This document shows positions 1 through 8,007 of a DNA stretch of 64,000 nt, in pieces. Position 1 is the stretch's first letter. Every line of letters begins with the position of its first letter. The notes below the pieces were generated by a model. The model was not told the DNA's origin. It worked only from the letters and a program-made list of their open reading frames with translations, and did not search any database. The stretch is from Lolliginicoccus lacisalsi (GTDB lineage: Bacteria > Actinomycetota > Actinomycetes > Mycobacteriales > Mycobacteriaceae): assembly GCF_014841105.1 (NCBI RefSeq), contig NZ_JACYWE010000010.1:62001-126000 (forward strand). The letters run 5' to 3'. A program made the translations under genes and the position numbers.

Positions 1-239
1 TGGCGGGGATCATGGTCCTGCTTGCCGTGCGGGGCAAGGACGGCGGCGGCGCGCCAGCCGGGGCGCAGCGCGTGCTCCGCCCACATCGGGGCTCGGCGCC
101 GGGCGACGGATGCGGGATAACCCATGGCGCGGACATAGATCGTGAGCGCCTCGTGGAGGCGCTCGCGCATCTGTGCCGGGGTGAGATCGGAGACATACGG
201 CTGCTGCACTGCGGTTGCGGTCCTCGGGAGGCGGGTCAT
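1..239 (-). CDS. GNAT-type acetyltransferase family protein (partial, N-terminal 79 codons)
   Basis: The reading frame starts at an ATG (complement of 237-239) and runs open to the left window edge, so only the first 79 codons are present. The visible protein starts MTRLPRTATAVQQPYVSDLT and contains the stretches MRERLHEALTIYVRAMGYP and RRRAPMWAEHALRPGWRAAA. I recognise these from the actinobacterial proteins encoded beside the DUF3040/mraZ region (Rv2170-like, annotated as GNAT N-acetyltransferases). The acetyl-CoA-binding core lies outside the window, so its substrate cannot be inferred. The gene is divergent from the HEPN-family gene, and a LexA-type palindrome starts 42 nt upstream of the start codon. 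Family recognition is from memory and moderately sure. Confidence 0.7.
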   Translation of the reverse strand, partial: MTRLPRTATAVQQPYVSDLTPAQMRERLHEALTIYVRAMGYPASVARRRAPMWAEHALRPGWRAAAVLAPHGKQDHDPR

Positions 240-281
240 GGACACGGGAAATTGTCAGGCCTGCGCGTTATCGTAGTTGTA

Positions 282-297
282 TCGAACATGGGTTCGA
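282..297. promoter_or_regulatory. LexA (SOS) box, perfect palindrome
   Basis: The sequence TCGAACATGGGTTCGA has perfect 6-bp arms TCGAAC/GTTCGA around a 4-nt centre, and the symmetry extends one base further on each side (281-298). It matches the mycobacterial and actinobacterial LexA consensus TCGAAC-N4-GTTCGA. It lies between two divergent genes, 42 nt from the leftward acetyltransferase start and 128 nt from the rightward HEPN start. A leftward -10-like TACGAT (complement of 270-275) sits next to it, so a leftward promoter overlapping the box is the more plausible target. That assignment is inference. Confidence 0.7.
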
Positions 298-425
298 TGC
301 CGCAGCTCGTTGCGCTGGATCGCGACTCGACCGTCGGCCCCAGGCTCTTGGTTGATCCTACTGGGTGCTTGGCGGGCTTCGCGATCGTTGCGCGCCGGAG
401 TGCCCGGCGGGAAGGAGGTTGGCGG

Positions 426-1103
426 ATGCGTCCGGAAACGCGCCGAAGGTTGTCGTCGTGCACGGGCCCTGGAGGCCCGGCGCCCACTAGCGCGCAGGCC
501 AGATCGATGCTGAAGCGGGCTGATGCGTTCTGCGCGGAAGCAGGGCTCGCGGAGACCGCGGAGGAACGGTTCCGCGCCTCGTACCTCGCCACGCTGCGCG
601 CCGCGGGCGCGGTGATCGTTCTCAGCGTCCCGCGGAGCAGGCGGCGGCGCCCCACGAGCGCCTGGGCGACGCTCGCGGCGGAAGGTCATCCGTGGGATGA
701 CTGGGTAGCGCGGATCGCCCCTTACTCGACTCGGCGCGCCATCGTCGATGCTGGCAGCGCGAGACCGGTGACGGCGGCGGAGGCCGATGCGTTGTTCGGG
801 CTCGCTGGCGAGTTCATCGATGCGGTTCACCGCCACGTCGATGTTGCCCGGAGCGCGGGGGGAAGGCCCCGGCCGGGCCGTTGGAGGGGCACGAGGAGCG
901 GTCCCGCGGTGGATTTGTCATGGGTGCGACAAATCGCACAGGTCATCCGTGTGGTAAGTGGCCGCGCCACGCCTTATCATAGTGGTAAGTTCTTGTCCGA
1001 ATCAGGAGCCCGCCGCCACCACCGGTGCGGCTTTCACCATCAAGTGCGGGGGAGGGACCGTGCCACTCTCCGAGCACGAGCAGCGAATGCTCGAGCAGAT
1101 TGA
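426..1103 (+). CDS. SAV_6107-family HEPN-domain protein
   Basis: The ATG at 426 follows a strong Shine-Dalgarno sequence (GGAGG at 414-418), which decides this start over upstream in-frame starts. The protein is 225 residues. Its first ~125 residues (LKRADAFCAEAGLA, ERFRASYLATLRAAGAV, RRRRPTSAWATLA, the late AAEADALFGLAGEF) match the SAV_6107-type HEPN family found upstream of dcw clusters in actinobacteria. The function is unknown; HEPN proteins are often RNases or nucleic-acid-associated, but I do not see a clear R-x(4-6)-H catalytic motif. The family is normally about 130-160 residues, so the last ~95 residues look like an extension. They are Arg-rich, unlike a folded domain, and overlap the DUF3040 gene by 44 nt in another frame. 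A natural read-through tail or a frameshift near 860-900 could explain this. Confidence 0.6.
   Translation: MRPETRRRLSSCTGPGGPAPTSAQARSMLKRADAFCAEAGLAETAEERFRASYLATLRAAGAVIVLSVPRSRRRRPTSAWATLAAEGHPWDDWVARIAPYSTRRAIVDAGSARPVTAAEADALFGLAGEFIDAVHRHVDVARSAGGRPRPGRWRGTRSGPAVDLSWVRQIAQVIRVVSGRATPYHSGKFLSESGARRHHRCGFHHQVRGRDRATLRARAANARAD
912..935. repeat. Inverted repeat and nearby direct repeats upstream of the DUF3040 gene
   Basis: GATTTGTC (912-919) and GACAAATC (928-935) form a perfect 8-bp inverted repeat with an 8-nt spacer. Just downstream, GTGGTAAGT occurs twice, at 951-959 and 982-990. All of this lies about 70-150 bp before the DUF3040 start and inside the unusual tail of the HEPN-family frame. 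It looks more like intergenic regulatory DNA than coding sequence. The role is unknown; an operator or promoter for the DUF3040 gene is a guess. Confidence 0.4.
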
Positions 1104-1482
1104 GAGCGCGCTCTACGCGGAGGATCCGAAGTTTGCCTCCCAGGTGCGCTCCGCTGGAACCCGAGGCCCGTCGACGCGGCGGCGCATGCAATTCATCGCG
1201 CTGTTCGCCGTCGGTCTTGTCCTGCTCATCGCCGGGCTCGCCCTGCCGGTCCTGATGGTAGGAGGCTTTCCCGCCGTCAGTTTCCTGGGCTTCCTTGTGA
1301 TGTTCGGTACCGGCGTCTGGGCGCTGCTAGGCAAGCATGATTCGCCGGATGCGAATTCTGGCGACAAGCCAGAGGCTCCCGCGCAGCCGCCTGGCAAGCC
1401 TGGGAAGAAGCCACCGAAGCGTGCGTCAGGCAGCTTCTCGGAGCGGATGGAAGAGCGATTCCGCAAGCGCTTCGAGGAGTAG
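1060..1482 (+). CDS. DUF3040 family small membrane protein
   Basis: The GTG at 1060 follows GGGGGAGGG and gives VPLSEHEQRMLEQIESALYA, the hallmark N-terminus of DUF3040 proteins, so in-frame starts further upstream were rejected. The protein has 140 residues. A basic segment (STRRRMQ) precedes two adjacent hydrophobic helices at about residues 46-90 (FIALFAVGLVLLIAGLALPV, then FPAVSFLGFLVMFGTGVWAL), followed by a Lys/Pro-rich cytoplasmic tail ending in SFSERMEERFRKRFEE. In Mycobacteriales this gene regularly lies just upstream of mraZ. Its function is unknown. It is followed by a strong intrinsic terminator. Confidence 0.9.
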   Translation: MPLSEHEQRMLEQIESALYAEDPKFASQVRSAGTRGPSTRRRMQFIALFAVGLVLLIAGLALPVLMVGGFPAVSFLGFLVMFGTGVWALLGKHDSPDANSGDKPEAPAQPPGKPGKKPPKRASGSFSERMEERFRKRFEE

Positions 1483-1514
1483 GCCGCCGCGCCAGCAAGA
1501 AGGTCACGTTCAAT

Positions 1515-1551
1515 CCGGGTCCAGCTATTTCAGCTGGGCCCGGTTTCGTTT
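1515..1551 (+). terminator. Intrinsic terminator after the DUF3040 gene
   Basis: A 12-bp stem (1515-1526 with 1532-1543, one T-G wobble) with loop ATTTC is followed by TTTCGTTT. It separates transcription of the DUF3040 gene from the mraZ promoter region. Confidence 0.85.
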
Positions 1552-1570
1552 GCCCGGGCACCAGGGCTGG

Positions 1571-1592
1571 GTTCCCCACTTCCCCCCACCTG
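1571..1592 (-). promoter_or_regulatory. Inverted pair of MraZ-like boxes
   Basis: On the minus strand this 22-bp stretch reads CAGGTGGGGGGAAGTGGGG followed by AAC. That is nearly the same as 1911-1933 on the plus strand, which carries the first two MraZ boxes. The two GTGG cores are 10 bp apart, as in the main array. It could be a second MraZ site, allowing looping, or a duplicated operator remnant. This rests on sequence similarity only. Confidence 0.5.
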
Positions 1593-1913
1593 ACGGTCGG
1601 CGGTCCGGGGCGCGAGTACGCCTCCCGGGCGGGCAGGCCTCCCGGGCGCGGGTGACCTCCTGGGCGCGAAAGCGCGAAACGCGCCAGCTCTGCGCGCTGG
1701 AGCTGTCCTTTTCTGCACAGAGGCGTCGCTCCGAAGCACTCTGTACGGGCTTCCCCACGCTCAGCCGCGCCGCCGGGCACGCACAGCGCCGCAGGTGGGC
1801 GGGCTGGAGCGGCGACCACGAGCGGCCGACTCGATCCCCCCACCATGCCGCGGCCGCGCTAGCTGAGGATATCCCCGCGTTTTCATCAGCAACACGTCTG
1901 TAATTGATTGCAG

Positions 1914-1950
1914 GTGGGGGAAAGTGGGGTAACGTGGTGGCCGGTGGTAC
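1914..1950 (+). promoter_or_regulatory. MraZ operator: four 10-bp-spaced GTGG boxes
   Basis: GTGG cores begin at 1914, 1924, 1934 and 1944, an exact 10-bp period (GTGGGGGAAA, GTGGGGTAAC, GTGGTGGCCG, GTGGTACACG). Tandem TGGG-type repeats with helical-turn spacing are the known binding site of the MraZ ring protein, which regulates its own operon. A -35-like TTGATT (1905-1910) and a weak -10-like GGTAAC (1928-1933, 17-bp spacer) overlap the boxes, which fits autorepression. The promoter assignment is tentative; the repeat array is directly visible. Confidence 0.8.
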
Positions 1951-1997
1951 ACGAGGGTGAATCACCTGGGCTTGCACGTGGAGGAGGTGCCGACAGC

Positions 1998-2429
1998 GTG
2001 TTCTTCGGCACGTACACGCCCAAGCTTGATGACAAGGGACGGTTGACGCTACCGGCTCGGTTCCGGGAACTACTGGCAGGAGGGGTGATGGTGGCCAAGG
2101 GCCAGGATCACAGTCTTTCTGTCTACCCGCGTGCCGAATTCCTCGATCTCGCGCGCAAGGCCGCGTCGATGTCGAGGAGCGATCCGAGCGCGCGCGCGTT
2201 CATTCGTGGACTCGCTGCGGGCGCGGACGAGCAGCACCTTGATGCGCAAGGGCGGATCAGCATCTCCCCGGCGCATCGCCGGTGGGCTGGCCTGCAGAAG
2301 GAGTGCGTTGTGGTCGGCTCGGTGGAGTTCATCGAGATCTGGGATTCCACAGCGTGGGAAAGCTATCTGTCGGACAACGAGGAGGGCTACTCGACGGCTG
2401 CGGACGAGGTGCTGAAAGAGATCTTGTAG
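1998..2429 (+). CDS. mraZ: MraZ, transcriptional regulator of the dcw cluster
   Basis: MraZ is a small AbrB-like DNA-binding protein that forms rings and binds repeats upstream of its own gene. The GTG at 1998 follows GGAGGAGG (1980-1987) and gives [20 protein letters not shown], the normal N-terminus, so the longer frame from 1908 was rejected. At 143 residues it has the usual length. The duplicated signature is visible: [12 protein letters not shown] near residue 12 and [16 protein letters not shown] near residue 82. Four matching operator boxes lie 50-85 bp upstream. The gene heads the division and cell-wall operon; a 230-bp gap separates it from rsmH. Confidence 0.96.
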   Translation: MFFGTYTPKLDDKGRLTLPARFRELLAGGVMVAKGQDHSLSVYPRAEFLDLARKAASMSRSDPSARAFIRGLAAGADEQHLDAQGRISISPAHRRWAGLQKECVVVGSVEFIEIWDSTAWESYLSDNEEGYSTAADEVLKEIL

Positions 2430-2659
2430 CGACTGCAGTGAATGATGCCCCTATTGGCACATGAGCCGATAGCGACCAGCCAGGTGCGGCGTGGCCTCTA
2501 TCCGGTAGGGCCCCTGACGTACTTCCCCAACGCCAGGTGCTTCCACCGGATGGGGACCACGCCGCACACGATGCAGGTGCTGCTAGTGGTGGTGAACCAC
2601 CATGTCGTGTGCCCCGAGCCTTCAGCGACACCCCCGCCTTGATTCGTGTAGGAGCGTGC

Positions 2660-3652
2660 ATGAGCGATCCGATGCCCGAGCATCATCGCGATACCGCCGA
2701 GCGCCATCTCCCGGTCATGGCGGACCGGGCCATCGAGCTGCTTGGCCCCGCGATCGATGCGCCCGGCTCGGTGCTGGTGGATGGAACGCTCGGCCTGGCC
2801 GGCCATGCCGAGCGGTTCCTCGTCGAGTACCCGGGCCTGGTACTCGTGGGGCTGGATCGCGATACGAACGCCCTGCGGCTTGCTGGCGAGCGCTTGCGCC
2901 CCTTCCGCGACCGGGTCCACCTCGTCCATACCCGCTTCGATGGCATCGAGGACGCCCTGCGGCAGTCGGGCATCGAGGGTTCCGGGGTGTCGGCGGTGCT
3001 GCTCGATCTCGGGGTGTCCTCGATGCAGATCGATGAGCAGGACCGGGGCTTCTCCTACTCCACGGACGCTCCGCTCGACATGCGAATGGACACCACCTCG
3101 GAGCTGACGGCGGCCGACGTCGTCAATACCTATAGCGCGGCCGACCTCGCGCGGGTCCTCTCGGCGTACGGCGAGGAGCGGTTCGCGCGGCGCATCGCCG
3201 CGGAGATCGTCAAGCAGCGCGCGCAGGAACCATTCACCACCAGCGGCCCGCTCGTGGAGCTGCTCTACCGAGCGATCCCGGCCGCCACGCGGCGAACCGG
3301 CGGGCACCCCGCGAAGCGCACGTTCCAGGCGCTGCGGATAGAGGTCAATGGGGAGCTCGATGCGTTGCACGGCGTGCTAGGGCCAGCACTCGACGCTCTT
3401 CGCACCGGCGGCCGCATCGCCATCATGTCCTACCACTCGCTCGAGGATCGCATCGTCAAGCGGGCGCTCGCCGAGCGGTGCGCCTCGCGGACTCCACCGG
3501 GACTGCCCGTGGAGCTCCCGGGCGCGGGGCCCGAGTTCCGCCTCCTCACGCGCGGCGCGGAGCGGGCGAGCGAATCGGAAGCTGCATCCAATCCACGAGC
3601 CGTGCCCGTGAGGCTCCGGGCCGCTGAACGGATCGCAAGGAGAGAAGCATGA
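2660..3652 (+). CDS. rsmH: 16S rRNA (cytosine(1402)-N(4))-methyltransferase RsmH
   Basis: RsmH (MraW) methylates N4 of C1402 in the 16S rRNA decoding centre using S-adenosylmethionine. The 330-residue length is typical. The SAM-binding loop is [15 protein letters not shown] near residue 35, followed by [45 protein letters not shown] and [14 protein letters not shown], all family hallmarks. The ATG at 2660 follows TAGGAGCG; earlier in-frame starts lack these signals. The last codons overlap ftsL (ATGA at 3649-3652), indicating translational coupling. The 230-bp leader contains a GGTGGT-GAA-ACCACC-type hairpin around 2585-2602 of unknown meaning. Confidence 0.96.
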   Translation: MSDPMPEHHRDTAERHLPVMADRAIELLGPAIDAPGSVLVDGTLGLAGHAERFLVEYPGLVLVGLDRDTNALRLAGERLRPFRDRVHLVHTRFDGIEDALRQSGIEGSGVSAVLLDLGVSSMQIDEQDRGFSYSTDAPLDMRMDTTSELTAADVVNTYSAADLARVLSAYGEERFARRIAAEIVKQRAQEPFTTSGPLVELLYRAIPAATRRTGGHPAKRTFQALRIEVNGELDALHGVLGPALDALRTGGRIAIMSYHSLEDRIVKRALAERCASRTPPGLPVELPGAGPEFRLLTRGAERASESEAASNPRAVPVRLRAAERIARREA

Positions 3653-4380
3653 CCACCTTCACCCCGCCACGCAAGCGCAAGGAATCCCCGCGGCGCGGCA
3701 ACCGCTCCGGTCCCGGCTCGGGGCTCTCCCCGGCTGCTCGGCGCGCCTATGAGCGCCGCTCCAGCAGGGACAGTGGCTCGCCGGGGAGATCACGGGCCCA
3801 GCTAGCCAACGTGGTGCGGAGCCAGGCGAGCCGCATCCCCTGCGTCGCGCTGATACTCGCGATGCTCGTCGCGGGGCTCGCGCTCACGTTGCTGCTGTCC
3901 ACCCAGGCGGCGCAGCAGGCGTACCAGATTTCCGGTGCCAAGCTCGAGACGAAGAAGCTCTCCGAGACACGGGAGGCTCTCTTCCGCGATGTCGCGCTCG
4001 GCCGATCTGCCCCGGCGCTCGCGCAGGCGGCGGGCGAGCTCGGCATGATCCCAGCATCCACCCCGGCGTACCTCGCGGTCGCCGCGGACGGAACCGTGAC
4101 CCTCCACGGCGAGCCTAAAGCTGCTTCGGGCTCGCCCCTGCCACCATTCAATATCGAGCCCGCGAATCCGTCCGAGACCGGTCCTCGGTCGGGGTCGGCG
4201 GAGCGCGAGCTCGAGGTAATGGTGCCGATCCCCGTTGATGAGCTGCCCACGCCCGGGCAGCTTCCCGCGCTGGACGTCGACGGTGCGCCCGTGGAGACGC
4301 TGAACCCTGTTGATCCCGGGCCGGAGGGCTCCCCGAACGCAGCGAACCAACCACCGGAGAACAGCGCAGAGCAACCGTGA
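3649..4380 (+). CDS. ftsL: FtsL-like septum protein
   Basis: FtsL is a bitopic divisome protein that bridges FtsQ/FtsB-type partners and the FtsW-FtsI synthase. Identification is mainly by position between rsmH and the class B PBP gene and by topology: a basic Arg/Ser/Pro-rich cytoplasmic N-terminus (1-60), one membrane segment at about 62-84, then a short extracytoplasmic zipper-like stretch ([20 protein letters not shown]) and a Pro-rich acidic tail to residue 243. This is longer than proteobacterial FtsL but fits Mycobacteriales, where FtsL is extended. It overlaps rsmH and pbpB by 4 nt each, so the three are translated as a unit. Confidence 0.85.
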   Translation: MTTFTPPRKRKESPRRGNRSGPGSGLSPAARRAYERRSSRDSGSPGRSRAQLANVVRSQASRIPCVALILAMLVAGLALTLLLSTQAAQQAYQISGAKLETKKLSETREALFRDVALGRSAPALAQAAGELGMIPASTPAYLAVAADGTVTLHGEPKAASGSPLPPFNIEPANPSETGPRSGSAERELEVMVPIPVDELPTPGQLPALDVDGAPVETLNPVDPGPEGSPNAANQPPENSAEQP

Positions 4381-6257
4381 CGACTGCCCGTCCACAAGCA
4401 CACCGATCACGATCCAAGCGACCCAGGCGAAGCATCGCTCGCGGTGCGACCGCGGGGCCGCGCTATCGCATCGCTGGGCTAGCCATGTTCATGGCGCTGG
4501 GGCTGATCATCCTTCAATTGATCAATATCCAGGGGATCTCGGCGAGCAGGCTGTCGGAGCAGGCCGCGATGCAGCGGACGGTCTCGCTTGTCGACCCGGC
4601 AAAGCGGGGCGCGATCACTGATCGTGATGGTGCCATGCTGTCGTTCACCACCCAGGCGCGCGCGCTGACTTTCCAGCCGCAGCGCATCCGCGAGCAGCTC
4701 GAGCAGCAGCAGGAGATCGACCCCGACGCGCCCGATCCGGATACGAGGCTGCGCGAGATCGCCCGCGGCGTCTCCGAGGCGCTCGACGGACGTGTCACCG
4801 AACGTGCTCTGCGCCGTCTCCTCCTCAGCGACGTCACCTTCGTCTACCTCGCGCGCAACGTTGACCCGGCCGACGCCACCGCCATCCGCGAGGAGTTTCC
4901 CGAGGTGGGCGCCGAGCGGCAGGATATCCGTCAGTACCCAGGTGGAGCGCTGGCCGCCAATATCGTCGGATCGACCGGCTGGGACGGCCATGGGCTGCTT
5001 GGCCTGGAACGATCCATGGATGCGCAGCTCGCCGGGCGCAATGGCTCCCGCACCTACGATCGCAGCGAGGACGGTGCTGTGATCCCTGGCAGCACGCGCG
5101 ATGTGGTGCCTGCCGAGGACGGCGTGACCATCGAGCTGACCATCGACAACGATGTGCAGTTCTTCGCCCAGCAGCAGATCGAGATGGCGGTTGACCTGTC
5201 CGGCGCGCGCGCTGGCTCCATCCTGGTGCAGGACGCGACCACCGGCGAGGTGGTCGCCATCGCCAATGACGACACGTTCAATCCGTTGCTCGGCCTCTCG
5301 GCGCCGGAGAACCAGGTCTCGGTGCTGGGCAACCCCGCGGTCAGCACACCATTCGAGCCTGGATCGGTGGCCAAGATCGTCGCGGCCGCCGCTGCGATCG
5401 AGGACGACCTCACCTCTCCCGATGAGGTGTTGCAGGTCGATGGCGAGATCGAGATGGCCGGTGTCACCGTGAAGGACGCCTGGAAGCACGGCGTGGTGCC
5501 CTACACGACGACGGGCGTGTTCGGGAAGTCGTCGAACGTGGGCACGCTGATGCTGGCGGAGCGGATCGGCGAGCAACGATTCGCGGAGATGCTGTGGCGC
5601 TTCGGCGTGGGCCTGCCCACCGGCATCGAGCTGCCCGGCGAGAGCGTGGGCATGGTCCCGCCCCTCGACACCTGGGGCGGCGGCACCTTCGCGAACATGC
5701 CCATCGGGCAGGGAATGTCGATGACCTTGCTGCAGATGTCGGGCATCTACCAGGCGATCGCCAATGATGGCGTGCGCATCCCGCCGCGGATCATCAATGC
5801 TGTCGTGGATCCGTCGGGCACCCGGACCGAGCCGGCGCCGCCCGAGCCGGTGGAGGTGGTCAGCCCCGAGACGGCCCGGATCGTGCGCGACATGTTCCGT
5901 AGCGTCGTCCAGTCCGACCCCATGGGATACCAGCAGGGAACAGGGTGGTCCGCCGCCGTGCCCGGCTACCAGATCTCGGGCAAGACGGGCACCGCCCAGC
6001 AGGTCGACCCCTCGTGCAGTTGCTACTCGGATTCGCTGCACTGGATCACCTTTGCCGGGATGGTTCCCGCAGACGACCCTCGCTACGTCATCTCGATCAT
6101 GCTCGACGCGCCAGTGCGCGGCGTCGACGGAGGTGGCGGACGATCGGCGGCCCCGCTGTTCAGCACGGTCGCTTCCTGGCTGCTCCAGCGCGATAACGTG
6201 CCGCTCTCGCCCGAGGCTCCCCGGCTCGTTCTCGACACCAGCGCGCCAGGACTGTGA
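4377..6257 (+). CDS. ftsI: Septal class B penicillin-binding protein (FtsI/PbpB)
   Basis: This is the monofunctional DD-transpeptidase that cross-links septal peptidoglycan with FtsW. At 626 residues it has the size of mycobacterial PbpB. Order: basic N-terminus, signal anchor at about 32-52, PBP dimerisation domain (from RGAITDRDGAMLS near residue 80), then the transpeptidase. The active-site motifs are S330-V-A-K333 (in FEPGSVAK), S385-S-N387 and K536-T-G538, all intact. No PASTA domains are present. The GTG start overlaps the ftsL stop (GTGA). A small Cys pair (PSCSCYS) follows the KTG motif; its role is unknown. About 150 bp separate it from murE. Confidence 0.96.
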   Translation: MTTARPQAHRSRSKRPRRSIARGATAGPRYRIAGLAMFMALGLIILQLINIQGISASRLSEQAAMQRTVSLVDPAKRGAITDRDGAMLSFTTQARALTFQPQRIREQLEQQQEIDPDAPDPDTRLREIARGVSEALDGRVTERALRRLLLSDVTFVYLARNVDPADATAIREEFPEVGAERQDIRQYPGGALAANIVGSTGWDGHGLLGLERSMDAQLAGRNGSRTYDRSEDGAVIPGSTRDVVPAEDGVTIELTIDNDVQFFAQQQIEMAVDLSGARAGSILVQDATTGEVVAIANDDTFNPLLGLSAPENQVSVLGNPAVSTPFEPGSVAKIVAAAAAIEDDLTSPDEVLQVDGEIEMAGVTVKDAWKHGVVPYTTTGVFGKSSNVGTLMLAERIGEQRFAEMLWRFGVGLPTGIELPGESVGMVPPLDTWGGGTFANMPIGQGMSMTLLQMSGIYQAIANDGVRIPPRIINAVVDPSGTRTEPAPPEPVEVVSPETARIVRDMFRSVVQSDPMGYQQGTGWSAAVPGYQISGKTGTAQQVDPSCSCYSDSLHWITFAGMVPADDPRYVISIMLDAPVRGVDGGGGRSAAPLFSTVASWLLQRDNVPLSPEAPRLVLDTSAPGL

Positions 6258-6408
6258 GCAGCACGGGCACAAGACATCGTGACGATTCCGTCGATTACCC
6301 CAGGCGCTGTGTGGGGGGCGAGCCGGGACGGTAACGTTTCGCAATGCCGGGCACGCGCGCGGCCCATGCCAGGACAGCACGACGCAGCGGATCGAGAGGA
6401 GCGGGCAC

Positions 6409-8007
6409 GTGGCACACGGACAGCACGCGAGGACCCCGCGCCCCACCACTCTGGCCCCCGTTCCGCTGACCGAGCTGGCAGGCCTCGCGGGCGCCACCAT
6501 CGAGGGCAACGGGGCTCCGGCGCCCGAGGATGTGGCCGTGACCGGAGTGGAACTGCGCGCCCAGGACATCCGGCCCGGTGACCTGTTCGCCGCGCTGCCC
6601 GGGGCGCGGGCCCACGGAGCCGCGTTCGTCGACCAGGCCGTCGAGCACGGAGCGATCGCGGTCCTCACCGACACCTCCGGCGCGGAACTGATCACCCAGG
6701 CCGGGGCGACGGTGCCGATCCTGCTCCACGATGCGCCCCGCTCGGTGCTGGGCACCCTGGCAGCGCGGATCTACGGCAATCCCTCCGACCAGCTCACCCT
6801 GATCGGGATCACCGGCACTTCGGGCAAGACGACCACCGCCTACCTCGTCGAGGGCGGCCTCGCCGCGGCGGGGCACAAGGCGGGGTTGATCGGCACGGTC
6901 GAGACTCGCATCGCTGGCGAGCCCGTCGCCAGCGCGCTCACCACGCCCGAGGCACCCCAGTTGCAGGCATTGCTCGCCGTGATGGCCGAGCGCGGCATCA
7001 GCCACGTCGTGATGGAGGTGTCCAGCCATGCGCTCGCTCTCGGGCGCGTGGACGGATGCCGGTTCGCGGTAGGGGGGTTCACCAACCTTTCCCAGGATCA
7101 CCTTGACTTCCACAAGGACCTCGACGACTACTTCGGCACCAAAGCGCAGCTCTTCGATGGTCGGGCGCGTCCAGCACCTGCTCGCGCGGTGATCTGCGTC
7201 GACGATGACTGGGGCGGCCGCATGGCCGAGCGCGCGATCGGTGAGGTCACCACCGTCTCAGCTGGTGGCCAGCCCGCCAACTGGGTGGCGCGGGCCCCCG
7301 AGGTCACGGGGGTCGGGGTGCAGTCCTTCGTCGCCGAGACCGCTTCCGGCGAGCAGTATCCCGTCACGGTGCTGCTGCCGGGCCGCTACAACGTCGCCAA
7401 TGCGCTGCTGGCGCTCGCGCTGCTCGAGGCCGCCGGGGTGGATCCCGCCGCCGCGGCACGAGGACTGCAGACTGTGCAGGTGCCGGGCCGCATGGAGCGG
7501 GTCGACCGTGGCCAGCCGTTCCTCGCTGTCGTGGACTATGCGCACAAGCCCGGAGCGGTGGAGGCGGTGCTGGCGACGCTGCGCGGGCAGGCCCGCGGCA
7601 AGATCGCCCTGGTGCTGGGCGCGGGCGGCAATCGGGACGCCGGGAAGCGCGGGCCCATGGGGGCTGCCGCTGCCCGGGGCAGCGACCTTCTCCTGGTGAC
7701 CGACGACAATCCCCGCGACGAGGAGCCCGAGATGATCCGCGCGGAGATGGTCGCCGGGGCGCAGGGCGTGCCAGCGGCCGAGCGCGCGATCATCGAGGAG
7801 ATCAGCGATCGCCGCGCGGCCATCGTCGCGGCGGTGCGCTGGATCCACGCCCAGGGCGTGGGCGATGACGTTGTAGTGGTCGCGGGCAAGGGCCACGAAT
7901 GGGGACAGGAAGTGAAGGGCGTGAAGCAGCCGTTCGATGACAGGGTGGTGCTGGCCGAGGCGATCGATGAGATCCTCGCGGCCCCGGCGGGCGGGGACCC
8001 GCGATGA
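6409..8007 (+). CDS. murE: UDP-MurNAc-tripeptide synthetase MurE
   Basis: MurE adds the third residue of the peptidoglycan stem peptide in the cytoplasm using ATP. It has 532 residues. The GTG at 6409 follows GAGAGGAGC. The ATP loop GITGTSGKTTTAYL, the His-containing MEVSSHALALGRVDG, the FTNLSQDHLDFH stretch and the ligase C-terminal domain are present. The motif DNPRDEEP matches the DNPR signature of enzymes that select meso-diaminopimelate rather than lysine, as expected for Mycobacteriales. The gene overlaps murF by 4 nt (ATGA). The ~150 bp before it contain no evident gene and may hold an internal promoter. Confidence 0.96.
   Translation: MAHGQHARTPRPTTLAPVPLTELAGLAGATIEGNGAPAPEDVAVTGVELRAQDIRPGDLFAALPGARAHGAAFVDQAVEHGAIAVLTDTSGAELITQAGATVPILLHDAPRSVLGTLAARIYGNPSDQLTLIGITGTSGKTTTAYLVEGGLAAAGHKAGLIGTVETRIAGEPVASALTTPEAPQLQALLAVMAERGISHVVMEVSSHALALGRVDGCRFAVGGFTNLSQDHLDFHKDLDDYFGTKAQLFDGRARPAPARAVICVDDDWGGRMAERAIGEVTTVSAGGQPANWVARAPEVTGVGVQSFVAETASGEQYPVTVLLPGRYNVANALLALALLEAAGVDPAAAARGLQTVQVPGRMERVDRGQPFLAVVDYAHKPGAVEAVLATLRGQARGKIALVLGAGGNRDAGKRGPMGAAAARGSDLLLVTDDNPRDEEPEMIRAEMVAGAQGVPAAERAIIEEISDRRAAIVAAVRWIHAQGVGDDVVVVAGKGHEWGQEVKGVKQPFDDRVVLAEAIDEILAAPAGGDPR

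Larger units (their letters stand above)
1483..1997. other. Gene-free 515-bp spacer between the DUF3040 gene and mraZ
   Basis: I see no credible coding sequence on either strand. The stretch holds the DUF3040 terminator (1515-1551), an inverted pair of MraZ-like boxes (1571-1592), three imperfect copies of CCTCCCGGGCG (1621-1631, 1638-1648, 1657-1667, the last with one change), and the direct MraZ box array (1914-1950) next to the mraZ start. Confidence 0.7.

Noticed and set aside
12-425. Upstream extension of the HEPN-family frame to position 12
   Set aside because: It would run antisense through the acetyltransferase gene and over the LexA box; the strong ribosome-binding site at 414-418 sets the start at 426.
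2585-2602. Hairpin GTGGT-GGTGA-ACCAC before rsmH as a terminator for mraZ
   Set aside because: Only a short stem, no T-run, and in the middle of an operon; kept as an unexplained detail only.
4479-6755. A 758-codon open frame antisense to pbpB and the start of murE
   Set aside because: It crosses a gene boundary, has no family resemblance and is explained by codon bias of the real genes.
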